Shown here: in pieces, positions 44,964-56,234 of the stretch | How the letters are laid out: every line of letters begins with the position of its first letter | How positions within the stretch are numbered: position 1 is the stretch's first letter | Assembly (NCBI GenBank): GCA_032622095.1 | Contig: CP136061.1 | Location: 195,782,935 to 195,846,934 of the forward strand | DNA from: Siphonodentalium dalli | Taxonomy: Eukaryota; Mollusca; Scaphopoda; Gadilida; Siphonodentaliidae | DNA: 64,000 bases | Direction: 5' to 3' | Program-made: the position numbers and the translations under genes | The notes under the pieces: model-generated | The model's input: only the letters and a program-made list of their open reading frames with translations | What the model was told of the DNA's origin: nothing | The model's database searches: none

Positions 44964-47367
44964 CTAGATCATATCATGATTCTCTACTCTGGCTAACGCC
45001 CGTAGAGATCATATTCCACCAGTTATGACAGGGAACCTTATAAAAGTTGAAAAAATAATGCAGGGAATATATTTCTTTGTTACGATCTGTTCCTTAATAA
45101 TGTACTTCACTGTGGATGAAGGTCCCAACTCAAAATTTCATGATTTAATTGACTTTTTGAGCAATTGACTTTGCGTTGTGTACCATTATGGAATTTCTCC
45201 TGGGTAATTAATTTAATGTTTATTGCGATATCGGCTCACAAAAGTTACAGAAAAACATTCAATTTCGAGATGGCACTTTCACCTACAGTGAAGTATATTA
45301 TTAAGGAACAGATAATAACCAAGAGTAAGAAATATATTCCCAGAGTTATTTTTTCGACTTTGTAAGGTTCCCTGTCAAAACGGGTGCTACTAAACACCAA
45401 GCCATACCAAGCCAAACCAAGCCGTAGGAAATAAGAAACAAAATTGAAGTTTATTCTATATTATTATGTATATGTGATGTTTATATGACCAAATAAAACT
45501 ATTTTAATGATATTTGATCGACAAAAGACCAATTAAACTGCCTAGAACACAGCGCGACGGACACCAAGCTACGGCTTGGTGTTTGGACAATTTGCATTGT
45601 GGCTTGGTTCATATAAAATAAAACTCCCATCAGCTATTTTCTATATTATTATGTATATGTGATGTTTATATGACGAATAATACTATTTGCATGATATTTG
45701 ATGGACGAAAGTCTAATTAAAATGCCTTGAACACAGCGTGACTGACATCAAGCTACGGCTTGGTGTTTGGACAATTTGCATCAAATTGCGGCTTGGTTCA
45801 AATAAAATAAAACTCCTATATATCAGACAGACCGGCAGACTTAAACGTACAGTCAGTCAGCTTTAGATTTTGTTGTGTCTAGTGCCTAGAAATTGCACTT
45901 GAAAATGTAACATGCAAATATATTTGTTTCAGCACATCGTGCTGATATGTATTTACACATGTACAGTTTATAGTGGTTGTGCTATTTTGCACTTTTTTTC
46001 ACCACTCGAGCCCGATCAGTGGGACTCGGCACAGTTACCCACATTTAAGTGGAGTGTGTGTCTTTGCGACTTTTATTTGTTATGTATGTATTTATACATA
46101 TGTATAGCTTATAGTGAAAAAACTGGAATAGAGAAAAATTAAATTGAATTAAAACTTTTTCATTGTGGTGTGGTTCAAGTAAAATAAAACTCCCATCAGC
46201 TTTTATCACATTATTATGTATATGTGATGTTTATATGACCAAATAATAATACTTAAATGATATTTGATGGACGAAAGTCTAATTAAACTGCCCAGAATAT
46301 TTACATCACTACGGACAATTTGCATTGTGGCTTGGTTCATTCAGAAATCATTCACAAGTATTAATTAGTAAGCGGTAAGCTGCTTAGAGGTTTCACTAAT
46401 AAGTCTTAATTTGTAAGCGGTAAACTGATCAGAGGTTTATTAGAGGAAATTATTTGTTAAACACGGGACATGGATTAATTTGAAGTACGAACAATGCAGT
46501 AGACGATTGAGGAGACTTTTCATCAGTGACCTTCGTCATTGACGAAAACATCGACCGACGGTCGATTGACAATCGCAAAAACTCTGGCCATATTATATTA
46601 AACCAAGAAACCAGGCAAAAAAAAGAAAGAGGGAAAATCCTCTAAAACGCTAGAAAGTGGCTAAGCAATTCAACAATTTCAAATTTTCTTAATTTAAAAT
46701 TTTCAATCATCAATTTTCTCAAATTTCAACAATTTGAATCAAATTCAATCTTTGCCTGCTTTCCAGAAGAGAATTCAATTTTTAATTTAATTTAATGTAT
46801 TTTTTCTCATTTCCAATCATCAATTTTTCTCAGTTTCTCAATTTCAACAATTGACTCGAGTGGTAAAGTAAGTGCAGAATATCACAATTTTTCAACTATA
46901 AACTATACATATGTATAAACACATACATACAAATATTAATAATTGGTCTTTCGTCCATCATATATCATTAAAATAGTCTTATTTGGTCATATAAACATCA
47001 CATATATAGCCTACATAATATAGATAAAAGCTGATGGGAGTTTTATTTTATTTGAACCAAGCCACAATGCAAATTGTCCAAACACCAAGCCATAGTTTGG
47101 TGTCCGCCGCACTGTGTTCTAGGCGGTTTATTTGGTCTTTCTCTCGTCCCTCAAATATCATTAAAATAGTCTTATTTGATCATATAAACATCACATATAC
47201 ATAATAATATAGAATAAACTTCAATTTTGCTTCTTATTTCCTACGGCTTGGTATGGCTTGGTGTTTAGTCACACCGGTCAAAACTTCAAAAAGTTCCCAG
47301 GTTTTGTACTGGTGGAATATGATCTCCATGTGCGTAGCTAAGAGTAGAGATTCATGACATGATCTAG
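44964..47367. mobile_element. Long-TIR (foldback) element, arms about 450 bp
   Basis: The left arm (CTAGATCATATCATGATTCT; CTAAACACCAAGCCATACCA; ACCAAGCTACGGCTTGGTGT) is inverted in the right arm (46905-47367). Further direct repeats of the arm segment occur at about 45600-45800 and 46160-46340. The interior holds no recognised gene. A 350-bp MITE (45026-45377) is inserted in the left arm. No clear target duplication. Confidence 0.75.
45026..45377. mobile_element. MITE inserted in the left arm, 352 bp
   Basis: TGACAGGGAACCTTATAAAA, then GGGAATATATTTCTT, is inverted at the other end (GAAATATATTCCCAGAG ... AAGGTTCCCTGTCA). It is absent from the matching place in the right arm, apart from a short GGGAACTTTTTGAAG remnant. 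Confidence 0.75.
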
Positions 47368-48606
47368 CCCATTTCCATCCTTCATAACATCATCTGTGTA
47401 GTGTGTGGACTGTGTTGTAGACACATACAGAGAATAGCACCTAGAGGGATTCTAGACGTTTCGAATCGTGGTCGTTTCGTCCCTGAACGTTTCGTACCAT
47501 CTGGTCGTTTCGTACCATATTTTTTTGTCGTTTCGTACCGCATTGTTTGGTCATTTCGTACCATGTAGGAAATCAATTGGTTGTTTCGTACCATGTAGGA
47601 AATCGTTTGGTCATTTCGTACCGTGTCTTATACCATGTTGCGAATGGGGGGAAAACAGTGTTATTTCATACTTTATTCTTTATTTTAAAATAACAACATA
47701 TTAACATTAAAAACAGTATTTTATAAATGACAACAATAAACAATTAACATCCTATTCAGCCGACTCGACAACGACGGCAACTGCTGGTGCAAACAATTTT
47801 GCACCGCCTTCAAAAGCAAAGTCCACTTGTAGATATGCCGCCGTTTTCATAATTGTTCCATAAATAGAAGAGCTGCGCTTGGTTTTCCCGATACTGGACT
47901 CTTTTGATATCTTCTCATTTTTATTTCTCCCACTAACTTTATAGTCATGTCGGTTGTTGCCGATTCCTTCTTTAACATGGGTACCAGGATATAGTACGGG
48001 ATGTTGGAATAGCTTTATTCTTATATTGGATGCGTCTATGCCAGCCCTCCGTGTCGTTGTTGGTTCTGATGGAGCGCCCGTAAACGCACCACGATTCCAT
48101 CGGGAGTCCAGCCACTGTGTCTCCACATAGTCGTATATCAACAGGATGTTGCCGATTTTGGCTGTCGGGTGGTCTCGCATCCTGGCAAATGCTGGTCGGA
48201 TGTGCTCGGCTGGCAGGAGCGGCAAAGCATAAAGCTTTCGCAGTTGCCTGTAAAAAGGAAAAGAATATATAAACATAAATAAGATATATGCCAGTTTGCT
48301 ATTCTGCTAATTGAAATAATACCATTTTTCTGCTAATTGAAATAATACCATTAGGCCTAACAAAAAAATACGTTTGTTTCCGCTAACGAGCTGAAAAAAA
48401 TTAGGGTAGGTAGGTAGGCTTAACTTTTTTTTTGGTTAACTTTTTTTTGTTCAGTATCTTTAAAAATAACTGTATAATACTTGTCAATAACCGAACTATG
48501 CACTTCTAAGCCCCAATCATGTTAACCCAGATGACAGAGAAACTATAAACTCCAATTCAATCTTACATATGCTTTAATATTTACATATATACTAGTCTAT
48601 ATGTGA

Positions 48607-48631
48607 CCCCCCCCCCCCCCCCCCCCCCCCC
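48607..48631 (+). repeat. Run of 25 C
   Basis: Uninterrupted tract about 20 bases before the 3' end of the Helentron-like element. Confidence 0.9.
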
Positions 48632-48649
48632 TGCTGATGGTTTCTCAAG

Positions 48650-49364
48650 CATAACTTTGGAAATATTTTATACCCCTTTACAAAAAAAAGGGGAGGTATA
48701 CTGTTTTGCACCCGTCCATCCGTGTGTCTGTCCGTCCGTCCATCCGATGTCTGTTCATGTCATAACTTGAAAAGTAGTACTCGGATCTCAATGAAATTAG
48801 GTATGGATGTTCACTACTATGAGGACATTAAAAGAGGGTTCCATCGTTTTGTTCGAGTTTCCATTCTAGACTTATACATCTTTGTTTAACTGGAAACATT
48901 GGCTTTTTGGTCCGTCTGGTGTCTGTTCATGTCGCAACTTCAACAGTTGTGCTGGGATCGCAATGAAATTTGGTATGGATGTTCACTACTATGAGGACAT
49001 TCAATAGAGTGTTCCATTGTTCTGTTCCGCTTTTCCATTCTAGAGTTATTCATCTTTGTTTATCTGGAAATGTTGGCTGTTTGGTCCATCCGATGTCTGT
49101 TCTGAGGTCATAACTTGAACAGTAATGCTCGGATCTCAATGAATTTTTTTATGGATGTTCACCACTATGAGGACATTTAATGGCACATTCAACTGTTTTG
49201 TTTTGGTTTTTTGTTTTATAGTTATTCATCTTTGTTTACATGAAAATGCTGATTTTTTGGGTCCATCTGTCTGAGTATAGCAATCATAAATTATAGATAT
49301 GCCCACATCAGGCGGTATGCGCTAAGAGGGTATGCACCGGACGACAGTCGATCTCTTGTTTTAT
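48650..49364 (-). mobile_element. Helentron-like element, three cores
   Basis: The minus strand begins ACAAGAGATCGACTGTCG near 49358 and has three units of 170-180 bp (CATAACTTGAAAAGTAGTAC and ATGGATGTTCACTACTATGA on the plus strand). The GTCCGTCCGTCCATCCG microsatellite follows, then a hairpin of TATACCCCTTTA with AAAGGGGAGGTATA. Confidence 0.8.
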
Positions 49365-49477
49365 ATGTATGGATTGGAAATGCTTATAAGATATTGTCAG
49401 ATATCTTTTGGTTCAATGGACTATGACTATCCTGCTTGAAATGAGACTTACCATTATCACTCTAGTTCATATAATAG

Positions 49478-49663
49478 TGTGAGAGAGAGAGTATCTATCT
49501 ATAAGTTTTGCGATGTATGCTGTATTAACATATAAACAGAAGTCACAATACAATGTAACTCGAACGCCTCGTGTGAGTACTGTTCAACTGTCCGTGTGAG
49601 AATTGTCTGCAGAGTACTTAGTTCGGCTTGTCAGTTAGGCCACACATAAACTGTTCCACGATA
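49478..49663 (-). repeat. 3' LTR
   Basis: 186 bp. It differs from the other copy by a 2-bp longer GA run, a 5-bp deletion near GCCTCGTGTG and a few single bases. At the inner border it reads CCACGATA instead of CCACGACA. Confidence 0.9.
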
Positions 49664-49838
49664 TCCTCCCGGGGAGGGGATAACAAGTCAAATTACAATC
49701 TATGTGAACTCAATGTCATCAAGCATCAGTCGCCAGAATCTTCAGAGAAGCAAGTGAGATTATATACACATACACTGTTTGTAACGATCCAACAGAGAAC
49801 AACACTGAACTCACGATAGATACATGTATGATTACATG

Positions 49839-50627
49839 TTAGTTCAAACATTTGCGGTGATTGTTGACAGTACCTATTACAGAATTCCTCACAATGTGAA
49901 TCTCAAAAGTTCCGTTAACATCCGGCGAAAAGTTGTCCTCAATTACACTTTGACCGTGAGAGGAGATTTGGTTGTTGGGTAGCACTTTGTCGTAATCGTA
50001 TAGCATAAAGTTCGCGCGATCTGTCAATGGAATCGGCTCTGTCAGTGTCGAGATGTCTGGATCAGGTGGAGCATTGAGTTGGAAGCCAGCATCAGAATAA
50101 CGTCTCAGAAACACATGCATAGCTGATGGCTTGTGTTCTTCATCCGCAGACTCCGATCCAATGCGTACAAGCATCTGCTGGTCGGGATCTATTAGAGGGG
50201 TACAATAGTAGACTGCATCAGATTCACATTCATAGCTGCTATAGTGGTTCGAAATCTCACATGCATAGTCTCCATCTTGCTGTGCAATTTCATCACCTTT
50301 CGGCAATTCCATCAATTGAAAACAATCCGTGAAGTGCGTGTAGGAATTGATTTGCAACTTTAGATTAGTTAGGGCACAGACGATTTCCTTAACTTCTGGT
50401 TCTATTTGAGGTAGATCATCTATACAGCTGACGACGTCATCTGTAATAAGTTCCAGAATATCAACCTGACCTTCAAGTTCTGAGGTGATATGTTGCAGCT
50501 CGCTCACGTCGCAATATGAAGATGACACGTTCTGTTTGATTTCATCTGCGTTCTCCACCAAGTTCTTGATTTCAGAAAACAGTTCTTGCCACATTCGACG
50601 GTGAAATGAGTAGACTCTATAATCCAT
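49839..50627 (-). CDS. Unrecognised 262-aa protein of the miniature LTR element
   Basis: A single open frame begins 37 bases after the 5' LTR (MDYRVYSFHRRMWQELFSEI) and ends about 175 bases before the 3' LTR. The first ~100 residues are rich in Glu, Leu, Ile and Val with hydrophobic spacing that suggests a coiled coil (NLVENADEIKQ; SELEGQVDILELITDDVVSC). The middle is acidic (CEISNHYSSYECESDAVYYC) and the end is mixed (FEIHIVRNSVIGTVNNHRKC). There is no zinc knuckle, protease, RT or RNase H motif. Position suggests a Gag-like protein; a captured host fragment is the alternative. No frameshift or stop, matching the young LTRs. Confidence 0.75.
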   Translation of the reverse strand: MDYRVYSFHRRMWQELFSEIKNLVENADEIKQNVSSSYCDVSELQHITSELEGQVDILELITDDVVSCIDDLPQIEPEVKEIVCALTNLKLQINSYTHFTDCFQLMELPKGDEIAQQDGDYACEISNHYSSYECESDAVYYCTPLIDPDQQMLVRIGSESADEEHKPSAMHVFLRRYSDAGFQLNAPPDPDISTLTEPIPLTDRANFMLYDYDKVLPNNQISSHGQSVIEDNFSPDVNGTFEIHIVRNSVIGTVNNHRKCLN

Positions 50628-50644
50628 GTTGAGGTGTTCTGACT

Positions 50645-50662
50645 ATCCGGTTCGAGGGACCA
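50645..50662 (-). other. Primer-binding-site-like sequence
   Basis: Minus strand TGGTCCCTCGAACCGGAT, one base downstream of the 5' LTR. It begins TGG, complementary to a tRNA CCA end, and its position and length fit a tRNA primer site. The tRNA was not identified. Confidence 0.75.
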
Positions 50663-50663
50663 A

Positions 50664-50852
50664 TGTGAGAGAGAGTATCTAACTATAAGTTTTGCGATGT
50701 ATGCTGTATTAACGTATAAACAGAAGTCACAATACAATGTAACTCGAACGCCTTTAGTCGTGTGAGTACTGTTCAACTGTCCGTGTGAGAATTGTCTGCA
50801 GAGTACTTAGTTCGGCTTGTCAGTTAGGCCACACATAAACTGTTCCACGACA
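50664..50852 (-). repeat. 5' LTR
   Basis: 189 bp, the copy next to the primer-binding-site-like sequence, so it is the 5' LTR in the minus orientation. Any promoter for the 262-aa ORF would lie here. Confidence 0.9.
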
Positions 50853-52365
50853 AATAGGCTATTTTATAAAATTCAAGTGAGACACATACATAATATACTA
50901 CATGTGGTACAGAAACAATGTCTATTAAGTTAGTAATTACTATTTATAGTACTTAACTCTATGTTAATTTTTCATCTGGTATTATGATATCACACCTGAT
51001 AACCAGGTTGAATTGATCAAATTGTTAATGTTCCTGTACCGGTACTGTATTTGATTGAAATACTGAAGTCTGAAGGCTGAATCAGGGACCTATCACATAT
51101 TAGTCCCAGGCTGAATGATAACAAACCTGAACTCAAACTATTTGAAGTTTTCACAGATGAAAGCTAGATAAAGCCAAACATACTTTACAGTACGGTATGA
51201 TTCCAACTGTTAAACTTAAATCTTTTTGTAAACTTATATTAATGTTTTGCATCTTGCTATGATATGAATTGGGACCTAAATTGAAAAAAAAAACAAAACA
51301 AAATTGTCCAATTTTTTTTTTGCAATAGCAATAAAAAGTTTAGGGTCGGGGGTTTAAAATAGGGCCGGTCGGGTTAGCGGAAACAATCGTCTTTTTTTTT
51401 AGATCCTTATTCTGCTAATTGAAATAATCAATTTAATCATTTGACCAATCGCCGTTCTTTCTTTTGTGATTGTTTTTGTTTTATTGTCATAATTATTCAT
51501 TCTGTTATTTTATGAGAACAAATATTTACCTGTGTTCGTCTCCTTTATCATTGTACAGTTCGATCAGCCCTTTCTTTTGAATCTGTTTATTGACGGCCTG
51601 TGTCCAGTGGAAATAGCAACCACGTCTTTCTACCTCTGGCAGTAGCTTGTAAATCGACTTCCAAGTTCCATGTTGCCTTTTCGAAGTCCATTACTGTCTT
51701 GACCGGAAATTCAGCTGGTAGGAGTTTGAGCAGTGATTCGAAGACCTGAAGTGAAATAAATATCATGTTGTAATATTTTCAATATTAAATATCATGTTGT
51801 AATATTTTCAAAAACAATTAAACAAGTGAACAAACTCATTTTATTTAGTTACCTTGATAGTAGTTTTTTTATTGCATTGCATACATGTTTATTGTATTTT
51901 TACAATTAATAAATGATACATAAATTATATTTAATGTGCGTTATATTCAAAACTCATAAATAAATAATGTATTATAAATAATGCGTACCGTATCATAATC
52001 TTTTGCCTTTCGACGACTCATCAGAACGTATACTAGTGGAATCACCTTTTCTGATGAAGGCGTGGATGGTCAGCAGTTGATGGAATGGTTGACGTACTAT
52101 GCTGAATGTTCCGTCGATATACCAATTCTTTGATCTGGATAGAAATTCTAGCTGGGCGGATGTATATATAAAATACTGTTAAAATGTTGCTGTTTCCACA
52201 TTTCCAACACATGGTACGAAACGACCAATTGATTTCCTACATGGTACGAAACGACCAAACAATGCGGTACGAAACGACCAAAAAATATGGTACGAAATGA
52301 CCAGATGGTACGAAACGTCCAGGGACGAAACGACCATGGTACGAAACATCCTGTACCACCTAGAG

Positions 52366-53175
52366 AATAGATACAGCAGTTAAACTTAAAGGACTAGACT
52401 CGAGACATTATTAAATTAATCAGCTACTGTCCTGATCATGGCTGATGATTACGAAACAACAACAACAAAATAGACAAAGTACGTGAACATATACCAAATA
52501 TTGCAGAATATGTGGCAAAATAATTCGGTAGTTCTACTGATCGAGAGGTTCTAACTTCGACTCAAGCACAGTTGTTGGAAATTATTATCAAAATCCAATG
52601 ATAAATACACACACCATTACATGAATTTACATCAATACTAATAATATATAGACCCACACATATATAGAAGCATATAGAAGAGTGTGGTCTGCGTCTATAT
52701 TATTATTAAAGTAATAGTATGTGTATTTATCAGCGGGTTTTGATCAAATCTTCCAATAACTGTGGACTCAAGTTATGTCAATGTGAATCATGATCATGAC
52801 TTTATGTGTACAGCGAAAATGGGGAACATAATCGCTATCAACGAAGAATAATTATTTCATGAAATTTATTGACCTGTTATTGAACAATACTGATCCACAA
52901 GGGCTCTTGAAATCGAAGTCCCTGCATTTGCCATCATTAGGTGCCCCAATCATATGCACAAATGTTCACACGCGGAACTCATTTTTTTTCAGTCTCATCG
53001 AAAAAAAATTGAGTTACTTCCCTTAATATTCATAATATTGTCGCGCGCGCGCGGCGTTCACATTAACCCTTAGACATTTAATAAACAACTATTATAGTAT
53101 TAATACAAGAAAACCATTATCAAAAATGGTAACGCCCTCAAGATCATATTATTAGCCATAAATATAAATTATAAT
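52366..53175. other. No gene recognised
   Basis: AT-rich spacer between the MULE and the foldback element. A short CGCGCGCGCG run is at about 53042. ATGGTAACGCCCTCAAGATC near 53128 resembles the inner end of the arms of the next element and may be an older relic. Confidence 0.4.
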
Positions 53176-53883
53176 ATAAAATATATTATTACCACTTTAT
53201 AGGGCGTTCTCTAGGCCAATAATGTTTTTCGGGGCGTTCCAAATAGCGTCTTGTTACCAAAACAGCGGGCCGCGGGCCGATAATGAGAAGCCTAGTTCAT
53301 TATCGGCCCGCCGCCCGCAAACAAGATCGCGTTTATTATCGCGCGAGTTACGTCCGTTCAACTTCCGTTCTGGCGTGTTTATTTCAAGAAAACAATGGGA
53401 AGATGTATCAGATTTTCCCGACACTATGGTGGTTTTATGATTGGAATTCACGCTATATGATTGAATTATTGTACCGAGCGTACGTATGCATTAATAATTT
53501 TAGCTGTCAACCTCTCAGTGTTTGTTACTCGTCTTCAATGCTGGTTTTCCCCTCTCCTATTTTCGGGACTCCGTGTCGGCTGACAAGTCAAATGATATTA
53601 AATTTAAATGTTCTTGAAAATATATCTCTCTTAATCTACTTCATTAAACATTATTCCACTGAATCCTCAAATGGGTCAAATGTCCAAAACTGTGGTAATA
53701 ATAGTAATAACATGATTTCATCGGGCATTATGGTTTATTAACGGCCCTCTGAAATGATTAACAGCCCTCGGGCCTATTAGCGTCCCTCGACTTCGTCTCG
53801 GGCCGCTAATAGGCCCTTGGGCTGTTAATCATTCCAGCCGGGCCGTTAATAAACCATAACGCCTTCAAAAATCATGTTATTGT

Positions 53884-53952
53884 TATATTGGTTACACGAA
53901 TGCACCGCCTCAGAATTCCGTTAAAACAACTAATCCTTCAAGTTATTACAAA
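53884..53952 (+). repeat. 69-bp direct repeat, inner copy
   Basis: TATATTGGTTACACGAATGC through CTTCAAGTTATTACAAA. The same 69 bases follow the right end of the foldback element at 56235-56303, in the same orientation. Confidence 0.9.
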
Positions 53953-54036
53953 CAAATATCACCGGCATCTGAGACCAAATAACTCGCGTAATAATGCTTA
54001 AATTGAAATAATATATACCTGTGTTTACCTTAGGAT

Positions 54037-55240
54037 CAGGGATGGATCCAGCGATTTTTTGGGGGACACCTGTTTTCAGGCCATGATATGCCGGAGGCAT
54101 ATCCCAAGGGCCGTAGGCCCGAGCGGGGGTGGGTACGGGAGGGGCTGCCCCCCTTCCGTTAGAGGGGGGTTCGGGGGACCTCCCCCGGAATTTTTTTGAA
54201 AATCCAATGTATTGAGAGCGAATCTGGGCCTCTCTGAGTCAACATTTTTAATTTTACTGAGACTGAGAGGTCAATTTGATTAGTTTCTCAGGAGTAACTT
54301 TGGGAATGTTTTTATGTTATGATTGGGATTGGAAATGTTCAAAGTTTATGGTCTGATATCATTTGGTTCAATAGGAACCCTGAAATAATGAATCTTTCAT
54401 AAAAGGCACATCATACATTATACATATGAGTTATGACTGCAACAAATGATTGGGGAATTGTCAATCAGATTGAGTCTTAGTTATAAAAAAAAATCTGAAG
54501 GATGAATAACCATTAACATTTAATATCATTAGTAAATGTACCCATATGGTAAGTAGTAAACCATTTTGTTGTAAAAACAGTTTCTCCAATTAGTAATTTA
54601 TCTTTATTAATTTCAAAATGACCGCCATTATAACCTTGAAGTAAACAAAGATAGGTAACGGTATAAAACGTATAAACGTATAATTGATTTGGTTCACTTC
54701 TTCTCTTAGTCTATATTCTCCGAAATGGCTAAACGTATGTAAGTGGCAAAACAAACACATTCAAATTGTGGGTTCTATTTGAAAGGATATTTCAATTACA
54801 AACATGTTGTGATAATAATTAGCACCTGCTTTTGTTCGTTTTCGTCGCAGAAAAATTACTACACACGCGGCGATCTGATCCGTTTCGGTTCGGTTTACGC
54901 TTTAGTGTTCCACTTTTTAACGATACCGGGATCCCGAGTGACCTCCCTTACAATGCCTCGAAAATTGGCAACACAATTAACCGCTAAAACGATTAGTTTA
55001 ATTGAAAATTTAGCGCATTCTGACAGCAATTTTAATTAAAATACCTACGAAAAGAAAGATTCACTTATTTATCCATTAAAATAGATAGTTGAGTAGTGTA
55101 TTTTATGATTTTGTATGTTCGTTTTTTGTTTTATTCTGTAAAAAATAAAAAAATAAAATAGTCGTCTAGAGTTTGGGCGCCCGGGAGTTTGGGCGCCCAA
55201 ACCGGTTACCGGTATCAAAAGGTCCCTGGATCCATCCCTG
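54037..55240. mobile_element. hAT-type element nested in the foldback spacer, 1204 bp
   Basis: Starts CAGGGATGGATCCAGCGA and ends CCCTGGATCCATCCCTG. The 8-bp target duplication CTTAGGAT is exact at 54029-54036 and 55241-55248. A GC-rich subterminal part has GGGGGTTCGGGGGACCTCCC. A 98-codon plus-strand frame (54743-55039) was not recognised; no dimerisation or catalytic motif is visible. Confidence 0.92.
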
Positions 55241-56234
55241 CTTAGGATACCATTTAGTTAGGTATGTGTTCTATGTAACACATGGCAATCGGGTATTTCT
55301 TCGTTAAAAAGCTTTATTAGAATAAAAAATTCCGAAAAAGTCATCGACAGTTTGGTCACGTGACGTGTCGGGCCATCTCGTGCTAACGACGAGCATATCC
55401 CATTAGCGCCCTAGGGCCATAATGAACTTACATATTCACGTAATTTAGTTAGTGTTATGGGATTTTATCGCAGGATAAAACGTCATTAATATTCTAGAGA
55501 ATGCCCTTATAGGTGGAAATAATATAACAATAACATGATTTTTGAGGGCGTTATGGTTTATTAACGGCCCGGCTGGAATGATTAACAGCCCAAGGGCCTA
55601 TTAGCGGCCCGAGACGAAGTCGAGGGACGCTAATAGGCCCGAGGGCTGTTAATCATTTCAGAGGGCCGTTAATAAACCATAATGCCCGATGAAATCATGT
55701 TATTACTATTATTACCACAGTTTTGGACATTTGACCCATTTGAGGATTCAGTGGAATAATGTTTAATGAAGTAGATTAAGAGAGATATATTTTCAAGAAC
55801 ATTTAAATTTAATATCATTTGACTTGTCAGCCGACACGGAGTCCCGAAAATAGGAGAGGGGAAAACCAGCATTGAAGACGAGTAACAAACACTGAGAGGT
55901 TGACAGCTAAAATTATTAATGCATACGTACGCTCGGTACAATAATTCAATCATATAGCGTGAATTCCAATCATAAAACCACCATAGTGTCGGGAAAATCT
56001 GATACATCTTCCCATTGTTTTCTTGAAATAAACACGCCAGAACGGAAGTTGAACGGACGTAACTCGCGCGATAATAAACGCGATCTTGTTTGCGGGCGGC
56101 GGGCCGATAATGAACTAGGCTTCTCATTATCGGCCCGCGGCCCGCTGTTTTGGTAACAAGACGCTATTTGGAACGCCCCGAAAAACATTATCAATGGCCT
56201 AGAGAACGCCCTATAAAGTGGTAATAATATAAAA

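Larger units (their letters stand above)
49478..50852 (-). mobile_element. Miniature LTR retrotransposon, 1375 bp, with one intact ORF
   Basis: Two LTRs (49478-49663, 50664-50852) nearly identical apart from small indels, with TG...CA ends, flanked by an exact 5-bp target duplication AATAG (49473-49477, 50853-50857). On the minus strand the 5' LTR is followed, one base on, by TGGTCCCTCGAACCGGAT, a tRNA primer-binding-site-like sequence. A purine-rich GGGAGGA precedes the 3' LTR. No reverse transcriptase, integrase or protease is present, so it must be mobilised in trans. High LTR similarity implies a recent insertion. Confidence 0.92.
48350..51408. mobile_element. TIR element of 3.06 kb inserted in the MULE intron
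   Basis: Left end ATTAGGCCTAACAAAAAAAT and TTGTTTCCGCTAAC; right end, inverted, GTTAGCGGAAACAA and TTTTTTTTTAGATCCTTAT. Its flanks both carry ATTCTGCTAATTGAAATAAT (48301-48320, 48327-48346 and 51409-51428), unusually long for a target duplication and possibly a prior tandem repeat. The interior holds the Helentron-like and LTR elements. No transposase of its own was seen. Confidence 0.6.
47752..52145 (-). pseudogene. MULE transposase, N-terminally truncated and frameshifted
   Basis: Exon pieces on the minus strand: about 52145-51989 (DGTFSIVRQPFHQLLTIHAF; PLVYVLMSRRKAKDYD), 51745-51530 (VFESLLKLLPAEFPVK; CYFHWTQAVNKQIQKKGL) and 48247-47752 (LYALPLLPAEHIRPAF; RTNNDTEGWHRRI out of frame; YYILVPMLKKE in a further frame). 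Donors and acceptors are good and phases fit at both junctions. The D-G-T-F, C-x-F-H-W and R-T-N-N...E-G-W-H blocks are the family signature. At least four frameshifts are present, one caused by a 7-bp near-duplication (TGGAACT/TGGAAGT), and the N-terminal part is missing because the TIR begins only about 60 bases upstream. It cannot make active transposase. Confidence 0.88.
47447..52356. mobile_element. Mutator-like (MULE) transposon, 4.9 kb, nested insertions
   Basis: Exact 9-bp target duplication CACCTAGAG at 47438-47446 and 52357-52365, the length usual for MULEs. TIRs of about 150 bp are built of repeated GGTACGAAACGACCA motifs, inverted between 47447-47640 and 52205-52356. Inside is a broken minus-strand MULE transposase. 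Its intron carries a second TIR element, a Helentron-like element and an LTR element. Confidence 0.9.
53185..56228. mobile_element. Foldback element with near-identical 0.7-kb inverted arms
   Basis: Termini ATTATTACCACTTTATAGGG / CCCTATAAAGTGGTAATAAT are flanked by an exact 9-bp duplication ATAAAATAT (53176-53184, 56229-56237). The arms 53183-53889 and 55521-56230 differ by one 3-bp indel and very few bases. Each arm contains two hairpins: CGGGCCGATAATGA/TTCATTATCGGCCCG and a longer one with GGTTTATTAACGGCCC at both feet (53730-53862). The spacer includes a nested hAT. The 9-bp duplication with very long TIRs resembles MULE/foldback elements. The 152-aa open frame present in both arms is not convincing as a gene. 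Confidence 0.85.

Noticed and set aside
53283-53741. 152-aa open frame found identically in both arms of the foldback element (also 55669-56127)
   Set aside because: It runs through the hairpins, and its identity simply follows the near-identical arms. Composition looks random and no domain is visible.
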